From Robiginitalea myxolifaciens (lineage in GTDB: Bacteria > Bacteroidota > Bacteroidia > Flavobacteriales > Flavobacteriaceae): a stretch of 64,000 bases of DNA. The notes beneath the pieces are model-generated. The model worked only from the letters and a program-made list of their open reading frames with translations. It was not told the origin of the DNA and did not search any database. The stretch covers positions 1,081,240 to 1,145,239 of the forward strand of contig NZ_FOYQ01000001.1 in assembly GCF_900115205.1 (NCBI RefSeq), given 5' to 3'. The position numbers and the translations under genes were made by a program. This document shows, piece by piece, positions 43,492 through 51,677 of this stretch (position 1 is its first letter; every line of letters starts with the position of its first letter).

Positions 43492-44370
43492 ATGATCAAA
43501 AAAATTACATTCCTGTTATCGGCCCTGACGTTGGTCTTTACCTCTTGCAAGGAGGCTCCAAAAAATGAAGCAGACCAAGCAGCAGCCGAAATGAGCGGTC
43601 CGGAGGTAAAACTCTACGCCCTTGATGGGGGAACCGTTCAGGTAAATAACCTTGAGTTTTTTGCCCAGGACAGCGTTTACCGCGGGCAAACGGCTACATT
43701 CGCCGATGCCTATTACGTCATTGTCCACCCGGAAGGCACCCTGATGTGGGATGCCGGATTAGCCGAAGCTTTAGTCGGTCTTCCCGAGCCTTACACTTCC
43801 CCGGATGGCGCCTTTACCGTAAGCCGGCCCGATTCTATGGTAAACCAGCTAAAGTCAATCGGGATGAGCCCGGAGGATATCGATTTTCTGTCACTCTCCC
43901 ACACCCATTTTGATCACAGCGGCCATGCAGAAGCCCTGCCGCAAGCGACCTGGCTGGTTCAAACGGCAGAGTTCGACTTCATTCGCAACCCGGAAATGGA
44001 GACGACACAACCCGACATGTACAATGCCGTAAATGACATTGAAAAAGTGCAAAAGCTAAACGGGGACTACGATGTTTTCGGAGATGGCTCTGTAGTCATT
44101 AAATCGATGCCCGGCCACACCCCGGGGCATTCAGTTCTTTACCTGAACCTTCAGGACCACGGACCCGTTTTACTAAGTGGTGACCTGTATCATTTACAGG
44201 CCAACCGGGACAACAAACGCATTCCAAAATTTAATACCGATGTGGAGCAGACGTTGGCGAGTATGGCAGCCTTCGAGGCTTTTGCCGATTCAACCGGCGC
44301 TACCGTATACCTGCAACACAGTAAAGACGATTTCAACAAACTGCCCCAGGCACCTGATTTCTTAAAATAA
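43492..44370 (+). CDS. MBL-fold metallo-hydrolase lipoprotein (N-acyl homoserine lactonase-like) inside the suf operon
   Basis: A 292-residue predicted lipoprotein. The signal ends in FTSC (about Cys19) and the mature part is a metallo-beta-lactamase fold: HTHFDHSGH is the di-zinc motif, the later His is in PGHTPGHSVLY, Asp is in LLSGDLYHLQ and His in VYLQHSKDD. The closest recognisable subgroup is the AHL-lactonase-like proteins. It sits 35 bp after sufB and only 6 bp before sufC on the same strand, so it must be co-transcribed with the Fe-S genes although it is exported. Its link to cluster assembly is unclear; it may be an insertion in an essential operon. Confidence 0.88.
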   Translation: MIKKITFLLSALTLVFTSCKEAPKNEADQAAAEMSGPEVKLYALDGGTVQVNNLEFFAQDSVYRGQTATFADAYYVIVHPEGTLMWDAGLAEALVGLPEPYTSPDGAFTVSRPDSMVNQLKSIGMSPEDIDFLSLSHTHFDHSGHAEALPQATWLVQTAEFDFIRNPEMETTQPDMYNAVNDIEKVQKLNGDYDVFGDGSVVIKSMPGHTPGHSVLYLNLQDHGPVLLSGDLYHLQANRDNKRIPKFNTDVEQTLASMAAFEAFADSTGATVYLQHSKDDFNKLPQAPDFLK

Positions 44371-44376
44371 GTACAG

Positions 44377-45129
44377 ATGTTAAAGATTAAAAACCTGCAT
44401 GCAGGCGTAGAGAGCAAGAAAATCCTCAAGGGGATCAACCTCGAAGTAAAACCCGGAGAGGTACATGCCATCATGGGACCCAATGGTTCCGGAAAAAGTA
44501 CACTGGCCTCTGTAATCGCCGGTAAAGAAGATTTTGAAGTGACTCGCGGCAGCATCGTCTTCGAGGGGGAGGAACTGGACGAGTTAGCCCCTGAGGAGCG
44601 CGCTCACAAAGGGATCTTCCTGTCTTTCCAGTACCCAGTCGAGATTCCCGGGGTATCCGTGACCAATTTCATGAAGACTTCTATCAATGAGACACGGAAG
44701 GCTCAGGGTCAGAAAGAAATGCCCGCGAACCAGATGCTCAAACTGATCCGCGAAAAATCACAGCTTTTGGAGATCGATCGCAAATTCCTTTCCCGCTCAT
44801 TGAACGAAGGTTTTTCAGGGGGAGAGAAAAAGCGGAATGAAATCTTCCAAATGGCCATGCTGGAGCCCAAACTCGCCATTCTGGACGAAACAGATTCCGG
44901 GCTGGACATCGATGCACTGCGTGTGGTAGCCAATGGTGTCAATAAGCTCCGCAGCGAATCCAACGCTTTCGTGGTCATTACCCACTACCAGCGTCTTTTG
45001 GATTATATCGTACCGGATTTTGTCCATGTAATTCACGATGGTAAGATCGTTAAGTCCGGCACCAAAGAACTCGCTCTCGAACTGGAAGAGAAAGGATACG
45101 ACTGGATCAAGCAAGAAGCAGTACTGTAG
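44377..45129 (+). CDS. sufC: Fe-S cluster assembly ATPase SufC
   Basis: A 250-residue cytoplasmic ABC-type ATPase. Walker A is GPNGSGKST (residues 35-43), the signature is NEGFSGGEKKRNEI and Walker B is LAILDETDSGLDIDAL. It drives conformational change of the SufBCD scaffold. It follows the MBL gene by 6 bp and precedes sufD by 5 bp. Confidence 0.97.
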   Translation: MLKIKNLHAGVESKKILKGINLEVKPGEVHAIMGPNGSGKSTLASVIAGKEDFEVTRGSIVFEGEELDELAPEERAHKGIFLSFQYPVEIPGVSVTNFMKTSINETRKAQGQKEMPANQMLKLIREKSQLLEIDRKFLSRSLNEGFSGGEKKRNEIFQMAMLEPKLAILDETDSGLDIDALRVVANGVNKLRSESNAFVVITHYQRLLDYIVPDFVHVIHDGKIVKSGTKELALELEEKGYDWIKQEAVL

Positions 45130-45134
45130 AGACT

Positions 45135-46451
45135 ATGGACCTGAAAGAAAAATTGCTCGCCTCCTTTATGGCGTTTGAAAATCAGCTCGACCTGGAACAC
45201 CCGGTGCACGACATCCGTTCCGAGGCCATCAAGAATTTTGAGCAACTCGGCTTCCCGCACCGCAAACTCGAGGCCTGGAAGTATACCTCTCTGGCCAGTT
45301 TGCAAAAGACGGACTTTACCCTCTTTCCAAAAGAAGACAATAGTCTGGAATACCGGGAGGTGAAGCCATACTTCCTGCACGAAATAGACACCTATAAAAT
45401 CGTCTTTATCGATGGGATATACAGCTCATACCTTTCGGAAACCACGCACGACGGGGTGGATATCTGCCTGATGAGCGCAGCGCTGACCAAGCCCATGTAC
45501 AAGCCAATAATCGATGTTTATTTCAACAAGATTGCCAAGGCCGAGGATTCCCTCACCAGCCTGAACACGGCCTTTACCCGGGAAGGTGCCTATATCTATA
45601 TCCCCAAGAACAAAGCGCCCCGCAAACCTGTGGAAATCCTCCACCTGTCTACGGGAAGCGAAGCTGCGTTAATGCTGCAACCCCGAAACCTGATCATTGC
45701 CGAAGACAATGCGGAGTTGCAGGTTATCGAAAGACATCAGAGCCTTTCTTCGAATGCGGTCCTGACCAATGCAGTTACTGAGATTTTTGCAGGCAAAAAC
45801 GCACAGGTAGATTACTATAAGGTGCAGAACGATCGCGAAGGGGCATCCCTGATAGACAATACCTATATTGATCAAAAAGATAGCAGCCAGGTTAGCGTTC
45901 ATACCTTCTCTTTCGGGGGGAAACTCACGCGGAACAACCTGAATTTCTTCCAGGATGGTTCTGGAATCAATTCGGTACTGAAAGGGGTAACCATACTCGG
46001 TGAAAAACAACATGTGGATCACCACACCCTGGTTCACCACCAGCAACCGCATTGCGAGAGCCACCAGGACTATAAGGGGATTTTTGGACAACAATCCACC
46101 GGGGTTTTCAACGGGAAAATCATCGTGGATAAGATTGCGCAGAAAACCAATGCCTTCCAACAGAACAACAATTTGTTGATCAGCGACAAGGCCAATGTAA
46201 ATACCAAGCCGCAACTGGAAATCTTCGCAGATGATGTGCGCTGTTCGCACGGTTGTACAATTGGTCAGCTCGACCAGGAAGCTTTGTTTTACCTGCGCAG
46301 TCGCGGGATCCCTCAGAAGGAAGCCTCAGCCCTGATGATGTACGCCTTTGCCAACAACGTGTTGGAGAGTGTTCGCATCCCGGAACTCAAGGCCCGAATC
46401 AACAAATTGATCGCCAAAAAATTAGGAGTAAACGTTGGATTCGCCCTGTAG
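45135..46451 (+). CDS. sufD: Fe-S cluster assembly subunit SufD
   Basis: A 438-residue SufB paralogue that pairs with SufB and SufC. The N-terminal helical part (RKLEAWKYTSLASL) and the C-terminal core (ADDVRCSHGCTIGQLD, QEALFYLRSRGIP) are typical. The His expected to help iron entry lies in the DVRCSHGCT motif. It starts 5 bp after sufC and ends 3 bp before sufS. Confidence 0.96.
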   Translation: MDLKEKLLASFMAFENQLDLEHPVHDIRSEAIKNFEQLGFPHRKLEAWKYTSLASLQKTDFTLFPKEDNSLEYREVKPYFLHEIDTYKIVFIDGIYSSYLSETTHDGVDICLMSAALTKPMYKPIIDVYFNKIAKAEDSLTSLNTAFTREGAYIYIPKNKAPRKPVEILHLSTGSEAALMLQPRNLIIAEDNAELQVIERHQSLSSNAVLTNAVTEIFAGKNAQVDYYKVQNDREGASLIDNTYIDQKDSSQVSVHTFSFGGKLTRNNLNFFQDGSGINSVLKGVTILGEKQHVDHHTLVHHQQPHCESHQDYKGIFGQQSTGVFNGKIIVDKIAQKTNAFQQNNNLLISDKANVNTKPQLEIFADDVRCSHGCTIGQLDQEALFYLRSRGIPQKEASALMMYAFANNVLESVRIPELKARINKLIAKKLGVNVGFAL

Positions 46452-46454
46452 TCA

Positions 46455-47681
46455 ATGAAGGAAGTGTTGCTGGATATTGAACAAATCCGCAAGGATTTTC
46501 CGATTCTACATCGCAAGGTAAACGGGCAACCCCTGGTATACCTGGATAACGCTGCGACTTCTCAAACCCCGCAGCAGGTTATCGATGCGATAACCGATTA
46601 TTATTCCCGGTATAATGCCAACATACACCGCGGGGTCCATAGTCTGTCCCAGGAAGCGACCGACGCCTATGAACAGGCCCGGCGAAAAATACAGGGGCAT
46701 TTCAATGCAGCCCATCCTGAAGAAATCATATTTACTTCGGGTACTACCCATGCCATAAACCTGGTAGCCCAGGGATTTACTACATTTTTAAGTCCTGGGG
46801 ATGAAATCTGGGTTTCTGCCCTGGAACACCATTCCAATATTGTCCCCTGGCAAATGCTTTGCGAACGCAGCGGGGCCAAACTTCGGGTGATTCCTATGAA
46901 TGAAAATGGGGAACTGGAATTGGACGTTTTCAAAAGCAATGTTGGTCCACAAACCAAACTGGTTTTTGTCAACCACGTCTCCAATGCCCTGGGCACGATA
47001 AACCCTATCGAAGCCATTATTGAAACTGCTCACGCTGTTGGCGCTGCTGTACTCGTAGACGGGGCTCAGGCTGCGCCTCATATCGTAGCGGACTTTCAGG
47101 CTCTGGATGTAGATTTTTATACCGTTTCCGCCCATAAAATGTGTGGTCCTACAGGGGTCGGCGTGCTTTATGGAAAAAAGGACTGGTTAGAAAAATTACC
47201 ACCTTACCAGGGAGGGGGAGAAATGATCGCTACGGTGAGCTTCGAAGAAACCACCTATGCCGGGCTTCCCCATAAATTTGAAGCAGGTACGCCAAATATA
47301 TGTGGTGGGATAGCCTTTGGGGCAGCGCTGGATTACCTGCATGGTATTGGCATGCAGGCTATTCAGGAATACGAGGAGGAATTGCTGCAATACGCCACGG
47401 AGAAGTTGCTGGCGATTCCAGGTTTGAAGATTTATGGAGAGGCGCCGGAAAAGACTTCGGTAATTTCATTTAATCTGGAAGGTATCCATCCTTATGATGT
47501 AGGAACCCTGCTGGACCAAATGGGCATTGCCGTTCGCACAGGTCACCACTGCGCACAGCCTATTATGGACTTCTACAAAATTCCGGGTACTGTACGTGCG
47601 AGTTTTTGCTTTTACAACACCCAGGAGGAAGTAGACCGCCTGACAGCCGGTATCGACAAGGCACGACAAATGCTGAGTTAG
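46455..47681 (+). CDS. sufS: Cysteine desulfurase SufS
   Basis: A 408-residue PLP-dependent enzyme that takes sulfur from cysteine. The PLP lysine is in VSAHKMCGPTGVG, the cofactor phosphate-binding region is TSGTTHAINLV, and the active-site Cys lies in RTGHHCAQP near the C-terminus. Length and motifs are those of group II desulfurases. It is followed 49 bp later by sufE, which has its own promoter-like box. Confidence 0.96.
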   Translation: MKEVLLDIEQIRKDFPILHRKVNGQPLVYLDNAATSQTPQQVIDAITDYYSRYNANIHRGVHSLSQEATDAYEQARRKIQGHFNAAHPEEIIFTSGTTHAINLVAQGFTTFLSPGDEIWVSALEHHSNIVPWQMLCERSGAKLRVIPMNENGELELDVFKSNVGPQTKLVFVNHVSNALGTINPIEAIIETAHAVGAAVLVDGAQAAPHIVADFQALDVDFYTVSAHKMCGPTGVGVLYGKKDWLEKLPPYQGGGEMIATVSFEETTYAGLPHKFEAGTPNICGGIAFGAALDYLHGIGMQAIQEYEEELLQYATEKLLAIPGLKIYGEAPEKTSVISFNLEGIHPYDVGTLLDQMGIAVRTGHHCAQPIMDFYKIPGTVRASFCFYNTQEEVDRLTAGIDKARQMLS

Positions 47682-47717
47682 GCTGGAGAGCTATTTTTAT
47701 CCCACTCGATCTTATCG

Positions 47718-47725
47718 TATTTTTG
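47718..47725 (+). promoter_or_regulatory. Putative internal promoter box ahead of sufE
   Basis: TATTTTTG fits TAnnTTTG and ends 5 nt before the sufE ATG. No clear TTG lies upstream at the expected spacing. It could give extra transcription of sufE and the genes after it. Confidence 0.4.
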
Positions 47726-47730
47726 CGCTA

Positions 47731-48171
47731 ATGGAAAACAGAGGAATTCAGGAAATTCAGGAGGAAATTGTAGACGAGTTTGCACTCTTCGATGATTGGA
47801 TGCAGCGTTACGAATACATGATCGAATTGGGTAAATCCCTGCCGCAGATCGCCCCGGAATTTAAAACGGATGACCACCTGATCAAAGGGTGTCAGAGTAA
47901 GGTTTGGGTTCATGCCCATCTCGACGAGGATAAACTGGTCTTTACTGCCGATAGTGAAGCCATTATTACCAAAGGGATAATCGCTATCCTGATCCGGGCC
48001 TTCAGCAACCACAAACCTTCCGAAATCCTGGAAGCAGAAACAGACTTTATCGACGAGATAGGCCTAAAAGAACACCTCTCACCAACCCGTGCCAATGGAC
48101 TGGTCAGTATGATCAAACAGCTTAAATTGTACGCAGTTGCCTACCAGGCTCAGGCCGAATCAGGGGCGTAA
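47731..48171 (+). CDS. sufE: SufE family sulfur acceptor
   Basis: A 146-residue protein that accepts persulfide sulfur from SufS and passes it to SufB. The conserved Cys is in HLIKGCQSKVWV (about residue 55), and LSPTRANGLVSMIKQLK is a typical C-terminal helix. It lies 49 bp downstream of sufS. Confidence 0.95.
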   Translation: MENRGIQEIQEEIVDEFALFDDWMQRYEYMIELGKSLPQIAPEFKTDDHLIKGCQSKVWVHAHLDEDKLVFTADSEAIITKGIIAILIRAFSNHKPSEILEAETDFIDEIGLKEHLSPTRANGLVSMIKQLKLYAVAYQAQAESGA

Positions 48172-48205
48172 AAAGATCCCAAATCCTTAGAAACGTACAG
48201 ATAGT

Positions 48206-48535
48206 ATGGAAGCAAATATTGAAATAGACACCCAGGAACTCGGCGAAAAAATCGTTCGTGTCCTGAAAACCATATACGATCCCGAGATCCCTGTAGATAT
48301 CTACGAATTGGGGCTGATCTATGACGTCCTTGTCAATGAAGACCGGGAAGTCAAGATTTTAATGACCCTGACCTCCCCGAATTGTCCGGTAGCCGAAAGT
48401 CTTCCGCTCGAAGTAGAGGAAAAAGTCAAATCCCTGGATATGGTAGCCGACGCCGAGGTCGAAATAACCTTTGATCCTCCCTGGACTCAGGAATTGATGA
48501 GTGAAGAAGCCAAACTGGAACTCGGACTGCTGTAA
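48206..48535 (+). CDS. DUF59/MIP18 family Fe-S maturation protein (SufT-like)
   Basis: A 109-residue protein with the DUF59 pattern: IYDPEIPVDIYELGLIYDV, then MTLTSPNCPVAESLP with the conserved Cys, and ITFDPPWTQELMSEEAK. Members aid cluster insertion or trafficking. Its position behind sufE with a 34-bp gap is standard for Bacteroidota suf operons. Confidence 0.94.
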   Translation: MEANIEIDTQELGEKIVRVLKTIYDPEIPVDIYELGLIYDVLVNEDREVKILMTLTSPNCPVAESLPLEVEEKVKSLDMVADAEVEITFDPPWTQELMSEEAKLELGLL

Positions 48536-48538
48536 GTC

Positions 48539-49054
48539 ATGTCAGAACAACCAATTGTAAATCGGGTAGCTCAAAGCGCTCTGGTAACGCTGGACCTGGA
48601 GGAAATATATCCTAAGGGACCCCGGACCGGAGTGGATATCAGCCAGTGGTTGGAAGAGGGCTTATTGCTGCGGGAAAAAAACTTCCGGGCAGCTTTGGCC
48701 GCTGAGGACTGGTCCCGATATACTGATAATTACGTCCATCTCTACTGCAGTACTGAGGCAATCATCCCCGCCTGGGCTTATTTATTGTTAGCAACTTACC
48801 TGGGTGCAGTTGCAAAAAAGGTTGTTGTTGGAACCTCTCAGCTGCTGGAAACCGTTGTTTTTCAAGAAGCCATCGCTCAGATTCCCGCAGAATCCTTTCA
48901 GGGCAAACCCGTTATAATTAAGGGATGCAGCAAGGTCCCCGTTCCCCCTACCGCCTACCTGATGGCCCTGGAAAAGATTCGTGACCAGGCGCGATCCATT
49001 CAATATGGTGAGGCATGTTCCTCCGTTCCCCTCCTTAAAAATCGTCGTGGATAA
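48539..49054 (+). CDS. DUF2480 family protein
   Basis: A 171-residue cytoplasmic protein of a Bacteroidota-specific family. It starts IVNRVAQSALVTLDLEEIYP and contains LYCSTEAIIPAWAYLLLATYL and VIIKGCSKVPVPPTAYL. Two conserved Cys (in YCSTEAI and KGCSKV) could touch iron or sulfur. It begins 3 bp after the DUF59 gene, which makes it a routine but uncharacterised member of the suf operon. Confidence 0.87.
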   Translation: MSEQPIVNRVAQSALVTLDLEEIYPKGPRTGVDISQWLEEGLLLREKNFRAALAAEDWSRYTDNYVHLYCSTEAIIPAWAYLLLATYLGAVAKKVVVGTSQLLETVVFQEAIAQIPAESFQGKPVIIKGCSKVPVPPTAYLMALEKIRDQARSIQYGEACSSVPLLKNRRG

Positions 49055-49107
49055 CAGGAAGATTTCCTGTTAATAACGTACAGATTTATCCACATTCTGT
49101 AAATTTG
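49046..49107 (+). promoter_or_regulatory. Promoter with nested dyads and a DnaA box upstream of the DUF3078 gene
   Basis: A -7 box TAAATTTG (49100-49107) lies 27 bp before the start at 49135. Overlapping it is TACAGA-N11-TCTGTA (49079-49084 and 49096-49101) with a perfect DnaA box TTATCCACA (49086-49094) in its middle. Upstream is the dyad AACAGGAA-GAT-TTCCTGTT (49053-49071), and GTGGATAA (49047-49054) is inverted relative to TTATCCAC. This looks like a regulated promoter. Confidence 0.5.
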
Positions 49108-49134
49108 ATGTTCATAACACTAACACTTACGACT

Positions 49135-50061
49135 ATGAAAAGACTACTTATGGCTTGTCTGCTTATGGCAAGCGTCAGCTTTACCTATGCCCAGAGCGAG
49201 GAAGAACTGAAAGCAGCCCTGGCTGAGAAAAAAGATTCCATTTCCGCCATTCAGGGACGTGCCGATGCCATCCAGGCCCAAATCGATGCCCTTCCGGGCT
49301 GGAAAATTGGTGCTTTTGGAGTGATCGGAGGGAGCATTTCCAATTTCAACAATTGGTATGCACAGGGAATTCCGAATAACTCCTCAGGAAATATCGGGTT
49401 TACGGTAAACGCCTTTGCCAATCTGCAACAGGAAAAATTCTTTTGGAGAAATTCTGGGAATGTCAACCTGAGCTGGGTTAAACTAGACGATCAGGACGAC
49501 CCCACCGACGAGGATGGTTTCCGGGAAGCGGTTGATGTTTTCAATATTAGTTCCCTTTACGGACGAAAACTGAGCGAAAAGTTTGCGATTTCTGCCCTCG
49601 GGGAATACCGAACCACCCTTTTGAATAATTTCAACAATCCTGGCTACCTGGATTTAGGGGTCGGGGGTACCTGGACGCCTGTGGAGAATCTCGTGGTGGT
49701 TATTCATCCGTTGAACTACAACTTTGTCTTTGCCGATGATGGGGATATTTTCCAATCTTCCCTGGGTGCAAAGATCGTAGCAGACTATACCCGACAAATC
49801 GGGGCCATTGCTTTCAAATCTAACCTGTCGGCATTCTCCAGCTACGAAAGTAGTGATCTGAGCAACTGGACCTGGATCAACTCCTTCAGCTATACGCTTT
49901 GGAAAATGATCGGGGTAGGATTTGACTTCGGGTTGCGCAGCAACAAACAAGAAGCGCTTAATTATGCGATCAATACCCTGGAAATTACTGACGCCACCTT
50001 CGAAAATGTCGATAATGACCTGCAAACTTACTGGACCCTTGGGTTGAGCTATAAGTTCTAA
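49135..50061 (+). CDS. DUF3078 family outer-membrane-type protein
   Basis: A 308-residue exported protein. The start at 49135 gives a clean signal peptide (MKRLLMACLLMASVSFTYAQ); an upstream TTG at 49105 is not needed. The mature part begins with a Lys/Glu/Ala helix (LKAALAEKKDSISAIQGRAD), then alternating hydrophobic strands with Trp and Tyr (WKIGAFGVIGGSISNFNNW, WTLGLSYKF at the C-terminus) typical of a beta-barrel ending in Phe. DUF3078 genes commonly follow the suf operon in flavobacteria; function unknown. A terminator follows. Confidence 0.86.
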   Translation: MKRLLMACLLMASVSFTYAQSEEELKAALAEKKDSISAIQGRADAIQAQIDALPGWKIGAFGVIGGSISNFNNWYAQGIPNNSSGNIGFTVNAFANLQQEKFFWRNSGNVNLSWVKLDDQDDPTDEDGFREAVDVFNISSLYGRKLSEKFAISALGEYRTTLLNNFNNPGYLDLGVGGTWTPVENLVVVIHPLNYNFVFADDGDIFQSSLGAKIVADYTRQIGAIAFKSNLSAFSSYESSDLSNWTWINSFSYTLWKMIGVGFDFGLRSNKQEALNYAINTLEITDATFENVDNDLQTYWTLGLSYKF

Positions 50062-50092
50062 ACTCCGTCGGAGCTCAAATAAATACAATAAA

Positions 50093-50121
50093 AAAAGCCC
50101 TGACGTTTGTCAGGGCTTTTT
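50093..50121 (+). terminator. Rho-independent terminator after the suf/DUF3078 cluster
   Basis: Arms AAAAGCCCTGAC and GTCAGGGCTTTTT around a GTTT loop, with A and T tracts on both sides, so it can work in both directions. It lies 32 bp past the DUF3078 stop. The following 210 bp up to the hflX stop show nothing I can assign. Confidence 0.93.
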
Positions 50122-50331
50122 GTTGGGGCTTGTCATCACATCTGGTTACTTGGTTTGGAATAACCGGGTGAAGTTGGTAAATAAACACTATCACTTAAAC
50201 ACAAGGTAAAGATAGGGGATGAGGCTTAGAACTCCTGAAAATTTGTTGTCAATTTTGCGATAGTTGTGGTTCTTCCGACCAAGCGAAGTATTTTATCGAT
50301 GAATGCCCGGCAGTGCGAAGACAAAAGGGTA

Positions 50332-51555
50332 CTAGCTCCCCCCACTATAGGCATCCAGATTCTCCGGATACAGGAAATTGTTATAGGGAAAGCGGGTTAC
50401 GTGGATTTCCCGAACTTCCTGGTAAAGCCGCCTGCGGAACTCCTCCAGATTTTCCTTCTCCAGGGCGGAAATGAACATGGCTTTTCCTCCCATCCGGCGC
50501 ATCCAGGTCTTCTCCCATTCGGCCAGGGAATAGTGTCGTGAAGTGCGTTCGGTGATGAGATCGTCGTCCTCAATTTCCTCGGGTTTGTATTTATCGATCT
50601 TGTTGAAAACCATCATTACCTTCTTATCGGCACTTTCTATCTCGTCCAGGATTTGATTTACTGAATCGATATGATCCTCAAAGCTTTCGTGGCTAATGTC
50701 GACAACGTGTAAAAGTAAGTCCGCCTCCCGAACCTCATCGAGGGTACTCTTAAAGCTTTCGACGAGTTGTGTGGGTAGTTTTCGGATAAACCCAACCGTA
50801 TCGGAGAGGAGAAAAGGTAAGTTCCCAAGGACTACTTTCCGTACGGTGGTGTCCAGGGTGGCAAATAATTTGTCCTCGGCAAAAACTTCACTTTTACTCA
50901 GCACGTTCATCAGGGTAGATTTACCGACATTGGTATAGCCCACCAGGGCAACCCGAACCAGGGAACCCCGATTCCCGCGCTGCGTTTCCATTTGCTTGTC
51001 GATCTTAACCAGCTTTTTCTTGAGCAAGGATATCCGATCACGAACAATCCGGCGGTCGGTTTCGATCTCCGTTTCCCCGGGACCTCGCATTCCAATTCCC
51101 CCACGTTGCCGCTCCAGGTGTGTCCAAAGTCCGGTCAGGCGTGGCAATAAATATTCGTACTGGGCTAGTTCTACCTGGGTGCGGGCATAATGGGTAGTTG
51201 CCCGCTGGGCAAAAATGTCGAGGATCAGGCCGGTACGGTCAATAATTTTACAGCGCAATTGTTTTTCGATGTTGCGCTGCTGCACCGGGCTGAGTTCGTC
51301 GTCGAAAATAACGGAACCAATCTCATTGGCTTTGACATACTGCTGAACTTCCTCCAGTTTTCCGCTGCCGATAAAGGTTTTGGGGTTAGGCGTTTCAATG
51401 CGTTGCACAAAGCGCTTACTAACCTCCCCTCCGGCAGTATAGGTAAGAAATTCTAATTCGTCCAGGTACTCATTTACCTTTTCCTCGGGCTGTTCCCGGG
51501 TAATGATACCGATTAAAACGGCCGATTCGTAAGTCCTGGTTTTCTGTTCCAGCAT
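50332..51555 (-). CDS. hflX: Ribosome-associated GTPase HflX
   Basis: A 407-residue GTPase that splits stalled or stressed ribosomes. The N-terminal HflX domain has FIGSGKLEEVQQYV and VIFDDELSPVQQRNIE; the linker has GGIGMRGPGETEIETDRR. The G domain follows with P-loop GYTNVGKST (~residue 208), switch TLDTTVRKV, DTVGFIRKLP and NKID. It is divergent from the exonuclease-family gene at 51678. Confidence 0.96.
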   Translation of the reverse strand: MLEQKTRTYESAVLIGIITREQPEEKVNEYLDELEFLTYTAGGEVSKRFVQRIETPNPKTFIGSGKLEEVQQYVKANEIGSVIFDDELSPVQQRNIEKQLRCKIIDRTGLILDIFAQRATTHYARTQVELAQYEYLLPRLTGLWTHLERQRGGIGMRGPGETEIETDRRIVRDRISLLKKKLVKIDKQMETQRGNRGSLVRVALVGYTNVGKSTLMNVLSKSEVFAEDKLFATLDTTVRKVVLGNLPFLLSDTVGFIRKLPTQLVESFKSTLDEVREADLLLHVVDISHESFEDHIDSVNQILDEIESADKKVMMVFNKIDKYKPEEIEDDDLITERTSRHYSLAEWEKTWMRRMGGKAMFISALEKENLEEFRRRLYQEVREIHVTRFPYNNFLYPENLDAYSGGS

Positions 51556-51677
51556 AATTCTAAAGAAAGTATCGAATTTACAGGATTTAGCTAACTTTCG
51601 CGTATCCTATTCGCGGAAAACGATGTGCATGAGGCCAGGAGAAGCCCGGTACTGCCAGGCGAAAACACACTGTAAGT

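Noticed and set aside
43492-44370. Whole suf-operon MBL gene as part of a mobile element
   Set aside because: No terminal repeats, recombinase or target duplication were visible at its ends.
45669-46250. 193-codon minus-strand ORF
   Set aside because: Antisense to sufD, which is conserved throughout this stretch.
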